64,000 bases of DNA from Aurantiacibacter poecillastricola (lineage in GTDB: Bacteria; Pseudomonadota; Alphaproteobacteria; Sphingomonadales; Sphingomonadaceae). The stretch lies in assembly GCF_030730945.1 (NCBI RefSeq), contig NZ_JAVAMS010000001.1:62001-126000 (forward strand), in the 5' to 3' direction. Both the position numbers and the translations under genes were made by a program. Positions 34,997-43,406 of the stretch are shown piece after piece (the first letter of the stretch is position 1; every line of letters starts with the position of its first letter). The notes beneath the pieces were generated by a model, which saw only the letters and a list, made by a program, of their open reading frames with translations, ran no database searches and was not told where the DNA came from.

Positions 34997-36480
34997 CAGC
35001 GCCTTTCCCCAGCAGGAGCAGCAAGCTTGTCGACCGGCCCCAGCGCGCGGTCATCGATATAGGGTCCAACACCGTTCGCCTGGTGGTCTATTCCGGCCCG
35101 CAGCGGGCGCCTGCCGTTTGGCTGAACGAGAAGGTCACTGCCCGCCTGGGCCGAGATCTCGCCAGCACCGGGCGGATGCCTGACAAGGCCATGGACATGG
35201 CGCTTGGCGGCATCGCTCGCTACGCCTGCATCCTCAAGGATATCGAGGTGACGGACGTACAGGTCGTCGCCACGGCGGCGGTGCGCGATGCGGAGAACGG
35301 GCCGGAATTCGTCGCCCGGGTGCGCGACCTCGGGCTCGATATCAAGGTTCTCTCGGGCGAGGAGGAAGCGATTGCATCGGCCTACGGCGTGATCGGTGCC
35401 TTTCCCGGCGCGCATGGCGTAGTGGCCGACCTTGGCGGCGGCAGCCTGGAACTGGTCGCGATCGGGGACGGGGAAAGCTCGCACGGCGTCAGCCTGCCAC
35501 TCGGCACGCTGCGACTGCCAGCCCTGCGCGAGAAAGGCACCAAGGCCTTCAACAAGGCGGTCCGCGCCGAGCTGGAAAAGGCCGACTGGGCCACGCATCA
35601 CGAGGGCCCGCTCTACATGGTCGGCGGCACGTGGCGGGCGATGGCGACGTTCGCCATGCACAAGTCGAAATACCCCCTCACCGATCCGCAGGCCTATTGC
35701 ATGACGATGCAGGAGGCTGACAAGATCGCCAAGAAGCTGTCGAGCATGAAGCCCGACATGCTGTGCGAGATCAGCGGTATCTCTTCCTCGCGCGCGGCGG
35801 GCCTTCCCGATGCGGCCGCCATGCTGCGTCCGCTGCTGGCGCAGTTGCAGCCCGATGGCCTGGTGTTTTCCTCCTGGGGGCTACGCGAGGGGCTGCTCTT
35901 TCGCAGCCTGTCCGAAGGCGCGCAAAAGCTCGACCCGCTGCTGGCCGCTGTCTCCCATTTCACCGAGCCACGGGGCGCATCGCCGACCGATGCGATGCAG
36001 ATCGCGGCCTGGACCTCCGATGCGGCACGGGGCAATGGCAACGGCACCGAACGCCTGCGCCTTGCCGCGACCATGCTGGCGCTGGCCCAGTGGCGGCTGG
36101 AGCCGAACATGCGCCTCAGCCATTCGATCGACTGGGCGCTCGACAAGCGCTGGCTGGGCCTGGATCACCAGGGCCGAGCGATGATTGCCGCCGCGCTACG
36201 TGCTGCCAATGGCAAGCCAGAGCCCACCGCCGACTTGCAGGCGCTGGCCGACGACAAGGCGCTGCATGAGGCGGCCGCCTGGGGTCTCGCCTTTCGCCTG
36301 TGCCGCAGGCTGGGCGCGGGATCGCGGATCTCGCTGCTCTCCAGCCGCCTCAAGCGCGAGGGCGATGTCCTGCGCCTCTGGCTGGAACCGGGTCGGCGCG
36401 AGCTGGTGTCGGACCAGGTCGAGAACGAGCTTGCAAGGCTGGCAGCGTGGCTGGGATGCGAAGGAATCCTGGAAGCCTGA
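34993..36480 (+). CDS. ppx: Exopolyphosphatase Ppx/GppA family
   Basis: 495 residues. The two ATPase-like phosphate loops are visible: DIGSNTVRLVVY (~20-31) and DLGGGSLELV (~148-157), followed by an all-helical C-terminal domain (~310-495). It removes terminal phosphate from polyphosphate; a pppGpp phosphatase role is also possible in this family. Coupling to ppk by an ATGA overlap supports the polyphosphate role. Confidence 0.95.
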   Translation: MTAPFPSRSSKLVDRPQRAVIDIGSNTVRLVVYSGPQRAPAVWLNEKVTARLGRDLASTGRMPDKAMDMALGGIARYACILKDIEVTDVQVVATAAVRDAENGPEFVARVRDLGLDIKVLSGEEEAIASAYGVIGAFPGAHGVVADLGGGSLELVAIGDGESSHGVSLPLGTLRLPALREKGTKAFNKAVRAELEKADWATHHEGPLYMVGGTWRAMATFAMHKSKYPLTDPQAYCMTMQEADKIAKKLSSMKPDMLCEISGISSSRAAGLPDAAAMLRPLLAQLQPDGLVFSSWGLREGLLFRSLSEGAQKLDPLLAAVSHFTEPRGASPTDAMQIAAWTSDAARGNGNGTERLRLAATMLALAQWRLEPNMRLSHSIDWALDKRWLGLDHQGRAMIAAALRAANGKPEPTADLQALADDKALHEAAAWGLAFRLCRRLGAGSRISLLSSRLKREGDVLRLWLEPGRRELVSDQVENELARLAAWLGCEGILEA

Positions 36481-36485
36481 GCCTC

Positions 36486-36502
36486 TTGTGATGCTTTTGT
36501 GA
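36486..36502 (+). repeat. TTGTGA direct repeat upstream of the Lys-rich gene
   Basis: TTGTGA occurs at 36486 and again at 36497, exactly one helical turn (11 bp) apart, followed by GGTGAC at 36506. This could be an activator site for the small gene that follows, or chance. Confidence 0.3.
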
Positions 36503-36553
36503 CAAGGTGACCGCCTGCTTGCCAAGGCAAACGGGACGTTGCATCATTCAGCC

Positions 36554-36883
36554 ATGAATACGCAGACCCCGGCATCGGAAAGTATGGGCGCAGGGCCCAG
36601 CACGCCTTCGCCAGCGGCTAATGAAAACTTTTCGGTCGACCAGAACGAACTGCCCGTGGACGCGCTTGCCAAAGCCGTGCTCGCGCGCGAGATACGCCCC
36701 CGCGTCGGATCGGTTCGCCGCCTTGCCGAAGCCGTGATCGTGTTGCAGGGCGAGTTGAAAGCGGCGAAGAAGGACATCCGCAAGGCGAAGAAATCCGCCA
36801 GGGCCGGTGCACCCGAACCGAAGAAAAAGAAGAACAAGAAGCTCGCGAAGATACCCGGCCAGAAGAAGGACAGGAAAGCCTAG
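36554..36883 (+). CDS. Small lysine-rich hypothetical protein
   Basis: 109 residues. The N-terminal ~35 residues are Ser/Pro/Ala-rich, a middle segment (~38-75) is predicted helical (LPVDALAKAVLAREIRPRVGSVRRLAEAVIVLQGELKAAKK), and the tail is very basic with EPKKKKNKKLAKIPGQKKDRK. It could bind nucleic acid or polyphosphate, which would suit its place after ppk-ppx, but this is speculation. A TTG 15 nt upstream is an alternative start; neither start has a strong ribosome-binding site. Codon use resembles neighbouring genes. Confidence 0.5.
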   Translation: MNTQTPASESMGAGPSTPSPAANENFSVDQNELPVDALAKAVLAREIRPRVGSVRRLAEAVIVLQGELKAAKKDIRKAKKSARAGAPEPKKKKNKKLAKIPGQKKDRKA

Positions 36884-36921
36884 CCGGACCAACCCCCTCG
36901 GGTCGCACCGGCGGGGCTGCC

Positions 36922-37482
36922 CTACTCCTCGACGAAGGGGTCCTGCGACTGCTCCGCGAACGAGCGCGTGTCGGCAGGCGGGCTGCGATAAGGCGGGCGC
37001 TGCGGAAGGTTTCGCTCTCCCTTCCACGGCACCTGGTCGACCTCCGTCCAGGCATTCACCGTCAGCCGCCAGAACTTCCAGCGGCCATCTTCCTTCACTA
37101 GCCGATCGTCGCGCGTGCCGATGCCGAAGACGAAGTTGGTGCGGTAGTCGGCATTCCATTGCACGATCTGGAAGAAGCAGCGCACCCGTGCACCCTCGGG
37201 ATGCGGGTCCATGATGAACTGGTTCATCAGATGCTGGCGGCCATACCACCAGTGCTGGCGGTCGTACCAGAGCGAGCGCAGGTTCTCGCGGATCGCGTCG
37301 TGCCCCTTCACCTTGCCCTGCCAAAGATGATCGAATTCCGCGTCGCGGGCGAAGGTAGCGATGGCCTGCTCCTCGTCGGCAAGGTCTATGCCCCAGGCAT
37401 AGCGGGCGTAGAGTTCCTCGATCTCGCCGCGGTCCTGCGCCGGCATCACCTGCGGCACACCGTCAGGCCAGCATTCGCTCAT
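36922..37482 (-). CDS. SnoaL/NTF2-like protein next to a carotenoid oxygenase
   Basis: 186 residues with one NTF2-like cone fold (~18-150): EIEELYARYAWGIDLADEEQAIATFARDAEF then a beta-sheet half ending GRWKFWRLTVNAWTEV. The ATG at 37482 follows GGGAGA; an upstream ATG lacks one. The fold includes dehydratases, isomerases and the gamma-formaldehyde lyases that turn lignin-derived diarylpropane or phenylcoumaran dimers into stilbenes. The head-to-head partner, 80 bp away, is a lignostilbene-dioxygenase-like enzyme, so that role is attractive. Sequence alone does not prove it. Confidence 0.75.
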   Translation of the reverse strand: MSECWPDGVPQVMPAQDRGEIEELYARYAWGIDLADEEQAIATFARDAEFDHLWQGKVKGHDAIRENLRSLWYDRQHWWYGRQHLMNQFIMDPHPEGARVRCFFQIVQWNADYRTNFVFGIGTRDDRLVKEDGRWKFWRLTVNAWTEVDQVPWKGERNLPQRPPYRSPPADTRSFAEQSQDPFVEE

Positions 37483-37561
37483 CGATTTGTCTCCCGTCAA
37501 ATGCCCGCTTGCCAAGCGGCGCTATCTCCATTTCAATCATGGGGTAACACGGGAGAGAACA

Positions 37562-38977
37562 ATGCCGGAAGTCTTTCACCCCTATGCCAGCTTCGGCTTG
37601 CAGGAGAGGAAACCCATGCGCTTCGAGGCGGATGTGTTCGAATGCGAGGTTGAGGGCGTAATCCCCGCAGAACTCGAAGGCTCCTACTTCCGCAGCGGGG
37701 GCGACCGGCAATATCCAAGCCTGGAGGACGACATCATCCTCAATGGCGACGGCCTCGTGAGCGCTTTCCACTTCGAGGGCGGACATGTGAGCTTCCGCAG
37801 CCGCTATGTGCAGACGGAGCGACTGAAGGCCGAACGCGGCGCGCGCCGCCGTCTTTATGGCCACTACCGCAACAAGCATACCGACGATGCCAGCGTCTCG
37901 AACCTCCCCCAGCGCGACAATACCGGCAACACCTTCGCCTTCGAGCATCACGGCAAGCTCTACGCCCTGCGCGAGGACAGCCATCCATACGAGATCGACA
38001 TGGACACGCTGGAGACCAAGGGCATCGGGGATTTCGGCGATCTCCGGTCCACTGCCCTTACAGCCCATCCCAAGGTCGATCCCGTCACCGGCGAATGGTG
38101 GAGCTACGGCGTCTTCGCCGATGGCGAGCCGAGCACTGCGGCCAGCCTCCACGTCTTCGATGCGGACGGAAAGCTGATCCGCGAGCAGATGTTCGAAACG
38201 CCCTATCCCGGCCTCAGCCATGACTGGGGCGTGACGCGCGAGCACCTCGTCTTCCCGATCATGCCGCTGGTAGCCGACGAGGCGCGTCTTCGGCAGGGCG
38301 GCGCTTATTACGAATACGATCCCGACCTGCCCGGCAAGTGGGGCGTAATGCCGCGCGACGGCGATCCGGCGCGCGACATGCGCTGGTTCGATATTCCCGG
38401 CCTCGTCATGGGTCACGTGATGAATGCCTATAGCGAAGGCGAGCGCGTCATCCTCGATACCCCCGCCTCGCCCGGCAACTGCTTCAGCTTTTTCGCCGAC
38501 AAGACCGGGCGCTTCCCCACCATGCCCGAGACGATCACCCAGATCACGCGTATCGTCTTCGACCTCTCCAGGCCCGATCACGAGGCGGTGAGCCTGCACC
38601 CTGTCGAAGGCGCGCTGGGCGACATGCCACGGATCGACGACCGCTTCGCCATGTCGAAGCACTCCATCGGCTATTTCGCGCTGCGCGATTTCCCGCAGAT
38701 GGGCGTGGGCCAGATCATGTGGGATACAGGAGAGCTGCTGGTCCACGACCTGAAAGGCGCCGCTTCGCAGGAGCCGCTCTTCGTGCCGCGCAGCGCCGAT
38801 GCGGCGGAAGGCGACGGTTTCGTCCTTGTGGTGGTCGACCGCTTCGAGGAGAAGCGCGCCGACCTGCTCATCCTCGACGGCAAGGATGTCAGCCGCGAGC
38901 CCCTTGCCACCGTCAAGCTTCCCTTTGCCATGCCCATGGCCTTCCACGGCTGCTGGGTTCCTTCGGAGACCAAGTGA
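37562..38977 (+). CDS. Carotenoid oxygenase family (lignostilbene-dioxygenase-like)
   Basis: 471 residues of the RPE65/CCD family, seven-bladed propeller iron(II) dioxygenases that cleave a C=C bond. The four iron-binding His are His169 (TAHPK), His220 (SHDWG), His285 (GHVMNAY) and His462 (FHGCW). The segments YGHYRNKHTDDASV and LYALREDSHPYEID resemble bacterial lignostilbene dioxygenases more than plant carotenoid enzymes. From memory, those enzymes have a phenol-binding Lys where this one has Arg137. The ATG at 37562 follows GGGAGAG; 25 upstream residues are excluded. It is divergent from a SnoaL-like gene. Confidence 0.88.
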   Translation: MPEVFHPYASFGLQERKPMRFEADVFECEVEGVIPAELEGSYFRSGGDRQYPSLEDDIILNGDGLVSAFHFEGGHVSFRSRYVQTERLKAERGARRRLYGHYRNKHTDDASVSNLPQRDNTGNTFAFEHHGKLYALREDSHPYEIDMDTLETKGIGDFGDLRSTALTAHPKVDPVTGEWWSYGVFADGEPSTAASLHVFDADGKLIREQMFETPYPGLSHDWGVTREHLVFPIMPLVADEARLRQGGAYYEYDPDLPGKWGVMPRDGDPARDMRWFDIPGLVMGHVMNAYSEGERVILDTPASPGNCFSFFADKTGRFPTMPETITQITRIVFDLSRPDHEAVSLHPVEGALGDMPRIDDRFAMSKHSIGYFALRDFPQMGVGQIMWDTGELLVHDLKGAASQEPLFVPRSADAAEGDGFVLVVVDRFEEKRADLLILDGKDVSREPLATVKLPFAMPMAFHGCWVPSETK

Positions 38978-39295
38978 ATGACCGATACCAACAAGGCCCG
39001 TCTCGAAGCCCAGCTTGCCGAACTCGAAACCCGGCTGGACCATATCGAGCGCGACCTCGACGAGCCGAGCGATCCCGACTCCTCCGAACGCGCCGTGCAG
39101 ATGGAGGACGATGAAAGCCTCGAGGCGCAGGCCCGCCTCGTCACCCGCGAGATCGCTTCCACGAAGCGCGCGCTGGATCGTATCGAGAAGGGCGAATACG
39201 GCTATTGCGCCCAGTGCGGGGAGGAGATTTCGGAAGGCAGGCTGGAAGCCCGTCCCGAAGCTGCCCTGTGCATCAACTGCGCCCGAAAGGGCTGA
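38978..39295 (+). CDS. DksA/TraR-type zinc-finger protein
   Basis: 105 residues: an N-terminal coiled coil (~1-70, acidic with DEPSDPDSSERAVQMEDDE), then the C4 zinc finger YCAQCG...LCINCA (~77-101). DksA-family proteins enter the RNA polymerase secondary channel and modulate transcription, often with ppGpp. This is shorter than DksA itself and belongs to the small DksA/TraR group. The ATG directly abuts the stop of the carotenoid-oxygenase gene, so the two are probably co-transcribed. Confidence 0.9.
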   Translation: MTDTNKARLEAQLAELETRLDHIERDLDEPSDPDSSERAVQMEDDESLEAQARLVTREIASTKRALDRIEKGEYGYCAQCGEEISEGRLEARPEAALCINCARKG

Positions 39296-39383
39296 ACCGG
39301 TCGCCGCGCTAACATCGCCTTAACCAAAGAGGTCCACTCTTGCAGGGAAGCACCGTGCAAGCAGAACGCAGAGGGTGGACCAG

Positions 39384-41435
39384 ATGGACGAGCTGCTGGG
39401 CGAATTCGTGGCGGAATGTCACGATTTGCTGGAAAACCTGTCGGCCGAAGTGGTGGAGTGGGAGAAAGACCCGTCCGACCGGGCACGCCTCGCCAACGTC
39501 TTCCGCTTTTTCCATACGATCAAGGGCAATTGCGGCTTCTTCGACTTCCCGCGTCTCGAAAAGCTGAGCCATGCCGCCGAAGACGTGCTGGCCGATTTCC
39601 GCTCCGGACGGCGCCAGCCCGACAAGCCAGCGGTCGACGCGGTGCTGGCGACGATCGACACCATTCGCCAGCTGATCGCCCTCATCGATGCAGGCGAGCC
39701 GCTGCCCGAGGCCGACGACTCCGCCCTGATCGCCGCCCTGCGTGGCGAGGGTGACATTTCCGCTGCCGAGATGGCGGGCAGCGCGCCCGGCAAGGGCGAG
39801 GCCACCTCCCCCCGCCAGCAGCGCACCATCCGCCTGCCCGTGGAACTGCTGGACCGCGTGATGAGCGGGGTTTCCGACATGGCGCTTGCCCGTAACGAGC
39901 TGGAGCGGCTGCTGGCGCAGAACGCCGGATCCCAGCAGGTCGAAGCCAGCGTGCACCGGCTGTCCACCATGCTCGACGACATGCGCGATGCCATCCAGCG
40001 CATCCGCATGCAGCGCATCGACACGCTGTTCGCGGGGCTCCCTCGCCTCGTGCGCGATCTTTCCAGCGAGCTTGGCAAGCTGGTGATGGTTGAACTGGAA
40101 AGCGGCGACGTGGAGCTCGACCGCGAGCTCATAGAGGTCATTCGCGACCCGCTCGTCCACCTGCTGCGCAATGCCGTGGATCACGGAATCGAAACCCCGG
40201 CGGAGCGCATGGCGGCGGGCAAGCGCGAGATCGGCCTGCTGCATGTCAGTGCCCGGCAGACCGGCAGCGAGATCCGCATTGGCATCGTCGATGACGGACG
40301 CGGCATGGATACGGCAGAGCTGGTGGCCAAGGCCATCGCCAAGGGCCTGATTTCGGGAGACGAGGCCAAGAGCATGACCGAGCGCGAGAAGACCGCGTTG
40401 ATCTGCCAGCCCGGCTTCAGCACCGCCAGTGAGGTGACCGCCATCTCCGGTCGCGGGGTGGGCATGGACGTCGTCAGCGCCAATCTGGAAGCCATCGGCG
40501 GTTCGCTGATGATCGACACGACCCCGGGCGCCGGCACCAGGATGATGATGAACGTGCCCATGACGCTCAGCATCGTGCCCGCCGTGATCGCCAGGGCAGG
40601 CGGGCAGGCCTTCGCCTTGCCGCGCTCCTATATCGACGAGATCGTCCGCCTGTCGGACAGCAACAGGCGCGTTCGCATGGGCGGCATGGATTTCATCGTG
40701 CTGGACGACCGGCGCGTTCCCAGGACCTCGCTCGCGGCCATCCTGGGGATCGAGCAGCCGAGCTCTGGAACAGGCGCGGACCAGCTGTTCCTCATCGTCC
40801 GACTGGTTGGCGGAGACATCTTCGCGCTCGGCGTCGACGAGATCGTCAGCCTCGACGAGCTGGTGATCAAGCCCGTCGCACCGCTGTTGCAGGATACAGG
40901 CTTCTATGTCGGCATTGCCCAGCTCGACAATGGCGAGCCGGTGATGGCGCTCGATGTCTCGGGCATCGCGCGCGCGGCAGGCATGATAGGCGAAGTCAAG
41001 AAAAGCGGCCGGATCGCCCAGACCGGCACCAGGACCAATGCGGCCGAAGCGCCCTTGTCGGGCGTCCTGTTCGAGCGTTTCGATGCCTCCCGCGCGCTCA
41101 TCCCGGTCGACGAACTGCAGCGGATCGAGCGCCTGCCGCACGGCGCGATCAGCCGGGTGGGCGAAGACTACAAGATCCTGATCGATGGCGGCGTCGTGCC
41201 AGTGCTCGGCCTGCCGGACGAACTGCCCGCTGCGGACACAATCCATACCCTGCTGCTGCGCCGCGACGGCCAGCTGCTGGCCTACGCGATCGCGTGCATG
41301 GTCGATATCGTGGCCTACCGCCCGGCAGCTGATGGCAGCACAGGGATCGTGCTGGTGGACGACAGGCCGGTGGAACGGATCCTGCCCGCCGAGCTCGGGC
41401 CCGGAACCAGCCCCTGCATGGAAGGAAGCGAGTGA
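39384..41435 (+). CDS. cheA: Chemotaxis histidine kinase CheA
   Basis: 683 residues. Order: HPt domain (P1) with phosphorylated His44 in FFHTIKGNCGF, a short linker without an obvious P2 domain, a P3 dimerisation helix pair (~155-215), the ATPase P4 with LLRNAVDHGIE, DDGRGMD and GRGVGMDVV, and a long C-terminus that appears to hold two CheW-like (P5) units. The ATG at 39384 is 8 nt after GAGGG; a GTG 9 nt upstream is possible. It is the first gene of the che operon and passes phosphate to CheY and CheB. Confidence 0.94.
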   Translation: MDELLGEFVAECHDLLENLSAEVVEWEKDPSDRARLANVFRFFHTIKGNCGFFDFPRLEKLSHAAEDVLADFRSGRRQPDKPAVDAVLATIDTIRQLIALIDAGEPLPEADDSALIAALRGEGDISAAEMAGSAPGKGEATSPRQQRTIRLPVELLDRVMSGVSDMALARNELERLLAQNAGSQQVEASVHRLSTMLDDMRDAIQRIRMQRIDTLFAGLPRLVRDLSSELGKLVMVELESGDVELDRELIEVIRDPLVHLLRNAVDHGIETPAERMAAGKREIGLLHVSARQTGSEIRIGIVDDGRGMDTAELVAKAIAKGLISGDEAKSMTEREKTALICQPGFSTASEVTAISGRGVGMDVVSANLEAIGGSLMIDTTPGAGTRMMMNVPMTLSIVPAVIARAGGQAFALPRSYIDEIVRLSDSNRRVRMGGMDFIVLDDRRVPRTSLAAILGIEQPSSGTGADQLFLIVRLVGGDIFALGVDEIVSLDELVIKPVAPLLQDTGFYVGIAQLDNGEPVMALDVSGIARAAGMIGEVKKSGRIAQTGTRTNAAEAPLSGVLFERFDASRALIPVDELQRIERLPHGAISRVGEDYKILIDGGVVPVLGLPDELPAADTIHTLLLRRDGQLLAYAIACMVDIVAYRPAADGSTGIVLVDDRPVERILPAELGPGTSPCMEGSE

Positions 41436-41436
41436 G

Positions 41437-41880
41437 ATGAGCGAGCCTGTGCTCCTAGTGACGGTGGCAGGAGAGCGCGTCGCCTTTCCCGCTGGCGCGA
41501 TCACCACGGTCGTCGAACTGGAAAAGGTCACTCCGGTCCCGCGCGCGCCCTCCCACGTCTCCGGCATCACCGCCTTGCGCAGCCGGGGCATGGTGGTCAT
41601 CGATTGCGCCGCGGCGCTGGAAAACCGCGCCGCCCGCCCCGCCACGCCCGGCAGCATGGCCGTGGTGACGAGCCCGGACGGGTTCGCCTACGCCCTGATG
41701 GTCGATGAAGTGCACGACATTGCCGAGATCGTCGATGGTCCCTCGCCAATGCGCCTGAAGCTGCCTGCAAACTGGCAAGCGGTCTGTCTGGGGCAGGTGC
41801 AGGCCGGGGAAGAGACGCTGGTGCTGGTGGATCCCGAACGGATCATTTCGGCCACGCGCGAAATTGCCGCCGTGGCCTAA
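41437..41880 (+). CDS. cheW: Chemotaxis adaptor CheW
   Basis: 147 residues, a single CheW SH3-like domain (FPAGAITTVVELEKVTPVPRAPSHVSGITALRSRGMVVID). It bridges chemoreceptors and CheA. It starts 1 nt after the cheA stop with GGAAGGAAG as ribosome-binding sequence. Confidence 0.93.
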   Translation: MSEPVLLVTVAGERVAFPAGAITTVVELEKVTPVPRAPSHVSGITALRSRGMVVIDCAAALENRAARPATPGSMAVVTSPDGFAYALMVDEVHDIAEIVDGPSPMRLKLPANWQAVCLGQVQAGEETLVLVDPERIISATREIAAVA

Positions 41881-41925
41881 TCCTCTCTTAAGCCTTGCGC
41901 ATTACGCCCTGCAAAAGGGAAGTGG

Positions 41926-42318
41926 ATGGAAAACCGTATGAAAAGCTGCCTTATCGTCGACGATTCGCGGGTCATCCGCAAGGTTTCGCGGCATATCGTC
42001 GAAGGGCTTGGGCTCGAGGTGACGGAGGCTGCCGATGGTAGCGAGGCGCTGGGCAAATGCCTCGAGACGATGCCCGATGTCATCCTCCTCGACTGGAACA
42101 TGCCGGTCATGGACGGGCTGGAATTCCTGACCACACTGCGCAGCCGCCCCGAAGGGCGGAAGCCCAAGGTGGTTTTCTGCACCACCGAGAACGACGTGGC
42201 GCATATCCGCCAGGCGATCGATGCCGGCGCGGACGAATACGTGATGAAACCGTTCGACCACGATACCCTGCAGATCAAGCTGCAGATGGTCGGCTACGAG
42301 ACGGAGATGCCGCAATGA
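41926..42318 (+). CDS. cheY: Chemotaxis response regulator CheY
   Basis: A 130-residue stand-alone receiver. It has the acidic pair VDDSR (Asp12, Asp13), phosphoacceptor Asp56 (LLDWNMPVMDG), a Thr in VFCTTEND and Lys in YVMKPF, so it should be fully active. A second ATG five codons in is possible. Its stop overlaps the cheB start (ATGA). Confidence 0.94.
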   Translation: MENRMKSCLIVDDSRVIRKVSRHIVEGLGLEVTEAADGSEALGKCLETMPDVILLDWNMPVMDGLEFLTTLRSRPEGRKPKVVFCTTENDVAHIRQAIDAGADEYVMKPFDHDTLQIKLQMVGYETEMPQ

Positions 42319-43406
42319 ACGCGCCCTTCGCTTCCAGCTCCCACCGCCCTTCCAGCGTGCGCGTGCTCGTGGTCGACGATTCCGCCACGATCAGGGGCGT
42401 GTTCTCCCACCTCGTCAACGGGGCGGAGGGCCTCGAACTGGCGGGCGCCTTCGCCAATGCCGAGGATGCCCTGTCTTTCCTCATGGAGGAACGGGTGGGG
42501 GTGATCCTGCTCGACCTCGAAATGCCGGGCATGACCGGTTTCGAAGCACTGCCGCGCATGATCGAGCGCGCTCGCGAGGCGAAGATCATGATCGTCTCCA
42601 GCCTCACCGCCGATGGTGCCGAGCAGACCGTGCGCGCTCTGGAAATGGGCGCTGCCGATACGCTTCAAAAGCCCCAATCGGGCGGCTTCAACGAGCAGTA
42701 TCGCGAGAACCTGCTCACGCGCATCCGCGCCCTTGGCAAGCGCCCGCTGCGCCGTAGCGACGCTCCCGGAGCCGAGGCGCCTGCAAGCACCGCAATCCCC
42801 GCCCCCGTCCTGCGCACGGCTTCGCGCGAGCGGGCGAGGGTTGTCGCGATCGGCGCTTCCACCGGTGGCATTCACGCCATCGGCCAGTGCCTCGCCATGC
42901 TGCCCGCAAGCCTGCGCGTACCGATCCTGGTGACACAGCATTTGCCGGAAAGCTTCATCCCCGCCTTCGCGCAGAAACTGGCCGAGGTCTGCGACCGCAA
43001 GGCCTGCGTCGCGCGCGAAGGACTGATGCTCGCGCCTGATACGATCTATGTCGCACCGGGCGATGCGCATCTCACCGTCATTCGCGAAGGCAACGAGATG
43101 CGCATCCGGCTGGACCAGTCGGCCGCGGCCAATTCCTGCATGCCCGCGATCGACCCGATGTTTTCTTCGGTCGCGAAAGCCTACGGCCCCGCGGCGCTCG
43201 GCATCGTGCTGACCGGCATGGGCCGCGATGGCACGGCAGGTGCTGCAGATATCGTTGCCGCGAGCGGATCCGTGCTCGTGCAGAACGAGGCGACGTCCGC
43301 GGTCTGGGGAATGCCCGGATCGGTTGCGCGCGCCGGCTATGCCGCCGCAATCCTCCACCCGCGCGATCTCGGGCGACGGATCGTCGAAACCGTCCAGGGG
43401 GCGTGA
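42315..43406 (+). CDS. cheB: Chemotaxis methylesterase CheB
   Basis: 363 residues: receiver (~14-135) with Asp67, linker, and methylesterase domain (~170-360) with the catalytic Ser in GASTGG, His in VTQHLPES and Asp in MGRDGT. It removes methyl groups from chemoreceptors when phosphorylated by CheA and can deamidate glutamines. The upstream extension of the frame overlaps cheY and is excluded. The next gene encodes the opposing methyltransferase. Confidence 0.95.
   Translation: MNAPFASSSHRPSSVRVLVVDDSATIRGVFSHLVNGAEGLELAGAFANAEDALSFLMEERVGVILLDLEMPGMTGFEALPRMIERAREAKIMIVSSLTADGAEQTVRALEMGAADTLQKPQSGGFNEQYRENLLTRIRALGKRPLRRSDAPGAEAPASTAIPAPVLRTASRERARVVAIGASTGGIHAIGQCLAMLPASLRVPILVTQHLPESFIPAFAQKLAEVCDRKACVAREGLMLAPDTIYVAPGDAHLTVIREGNEMRIRLDQSAAANSCMPAIDPMFSSVAKAYGPAALGIVLTGMGRDGTAGAADIVAASGSVLVQNEATSAVWGMPGSVARAGYAAAILHPRDLGRRIVETVQGA

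Noticed and set aside
36539-36553. TTG start for the Lys-rich small protein
   Set aside because: The GGGA before it is only 2 nt away, too close for normal initiation; the ATG at 36554 is kept, with low confidence.
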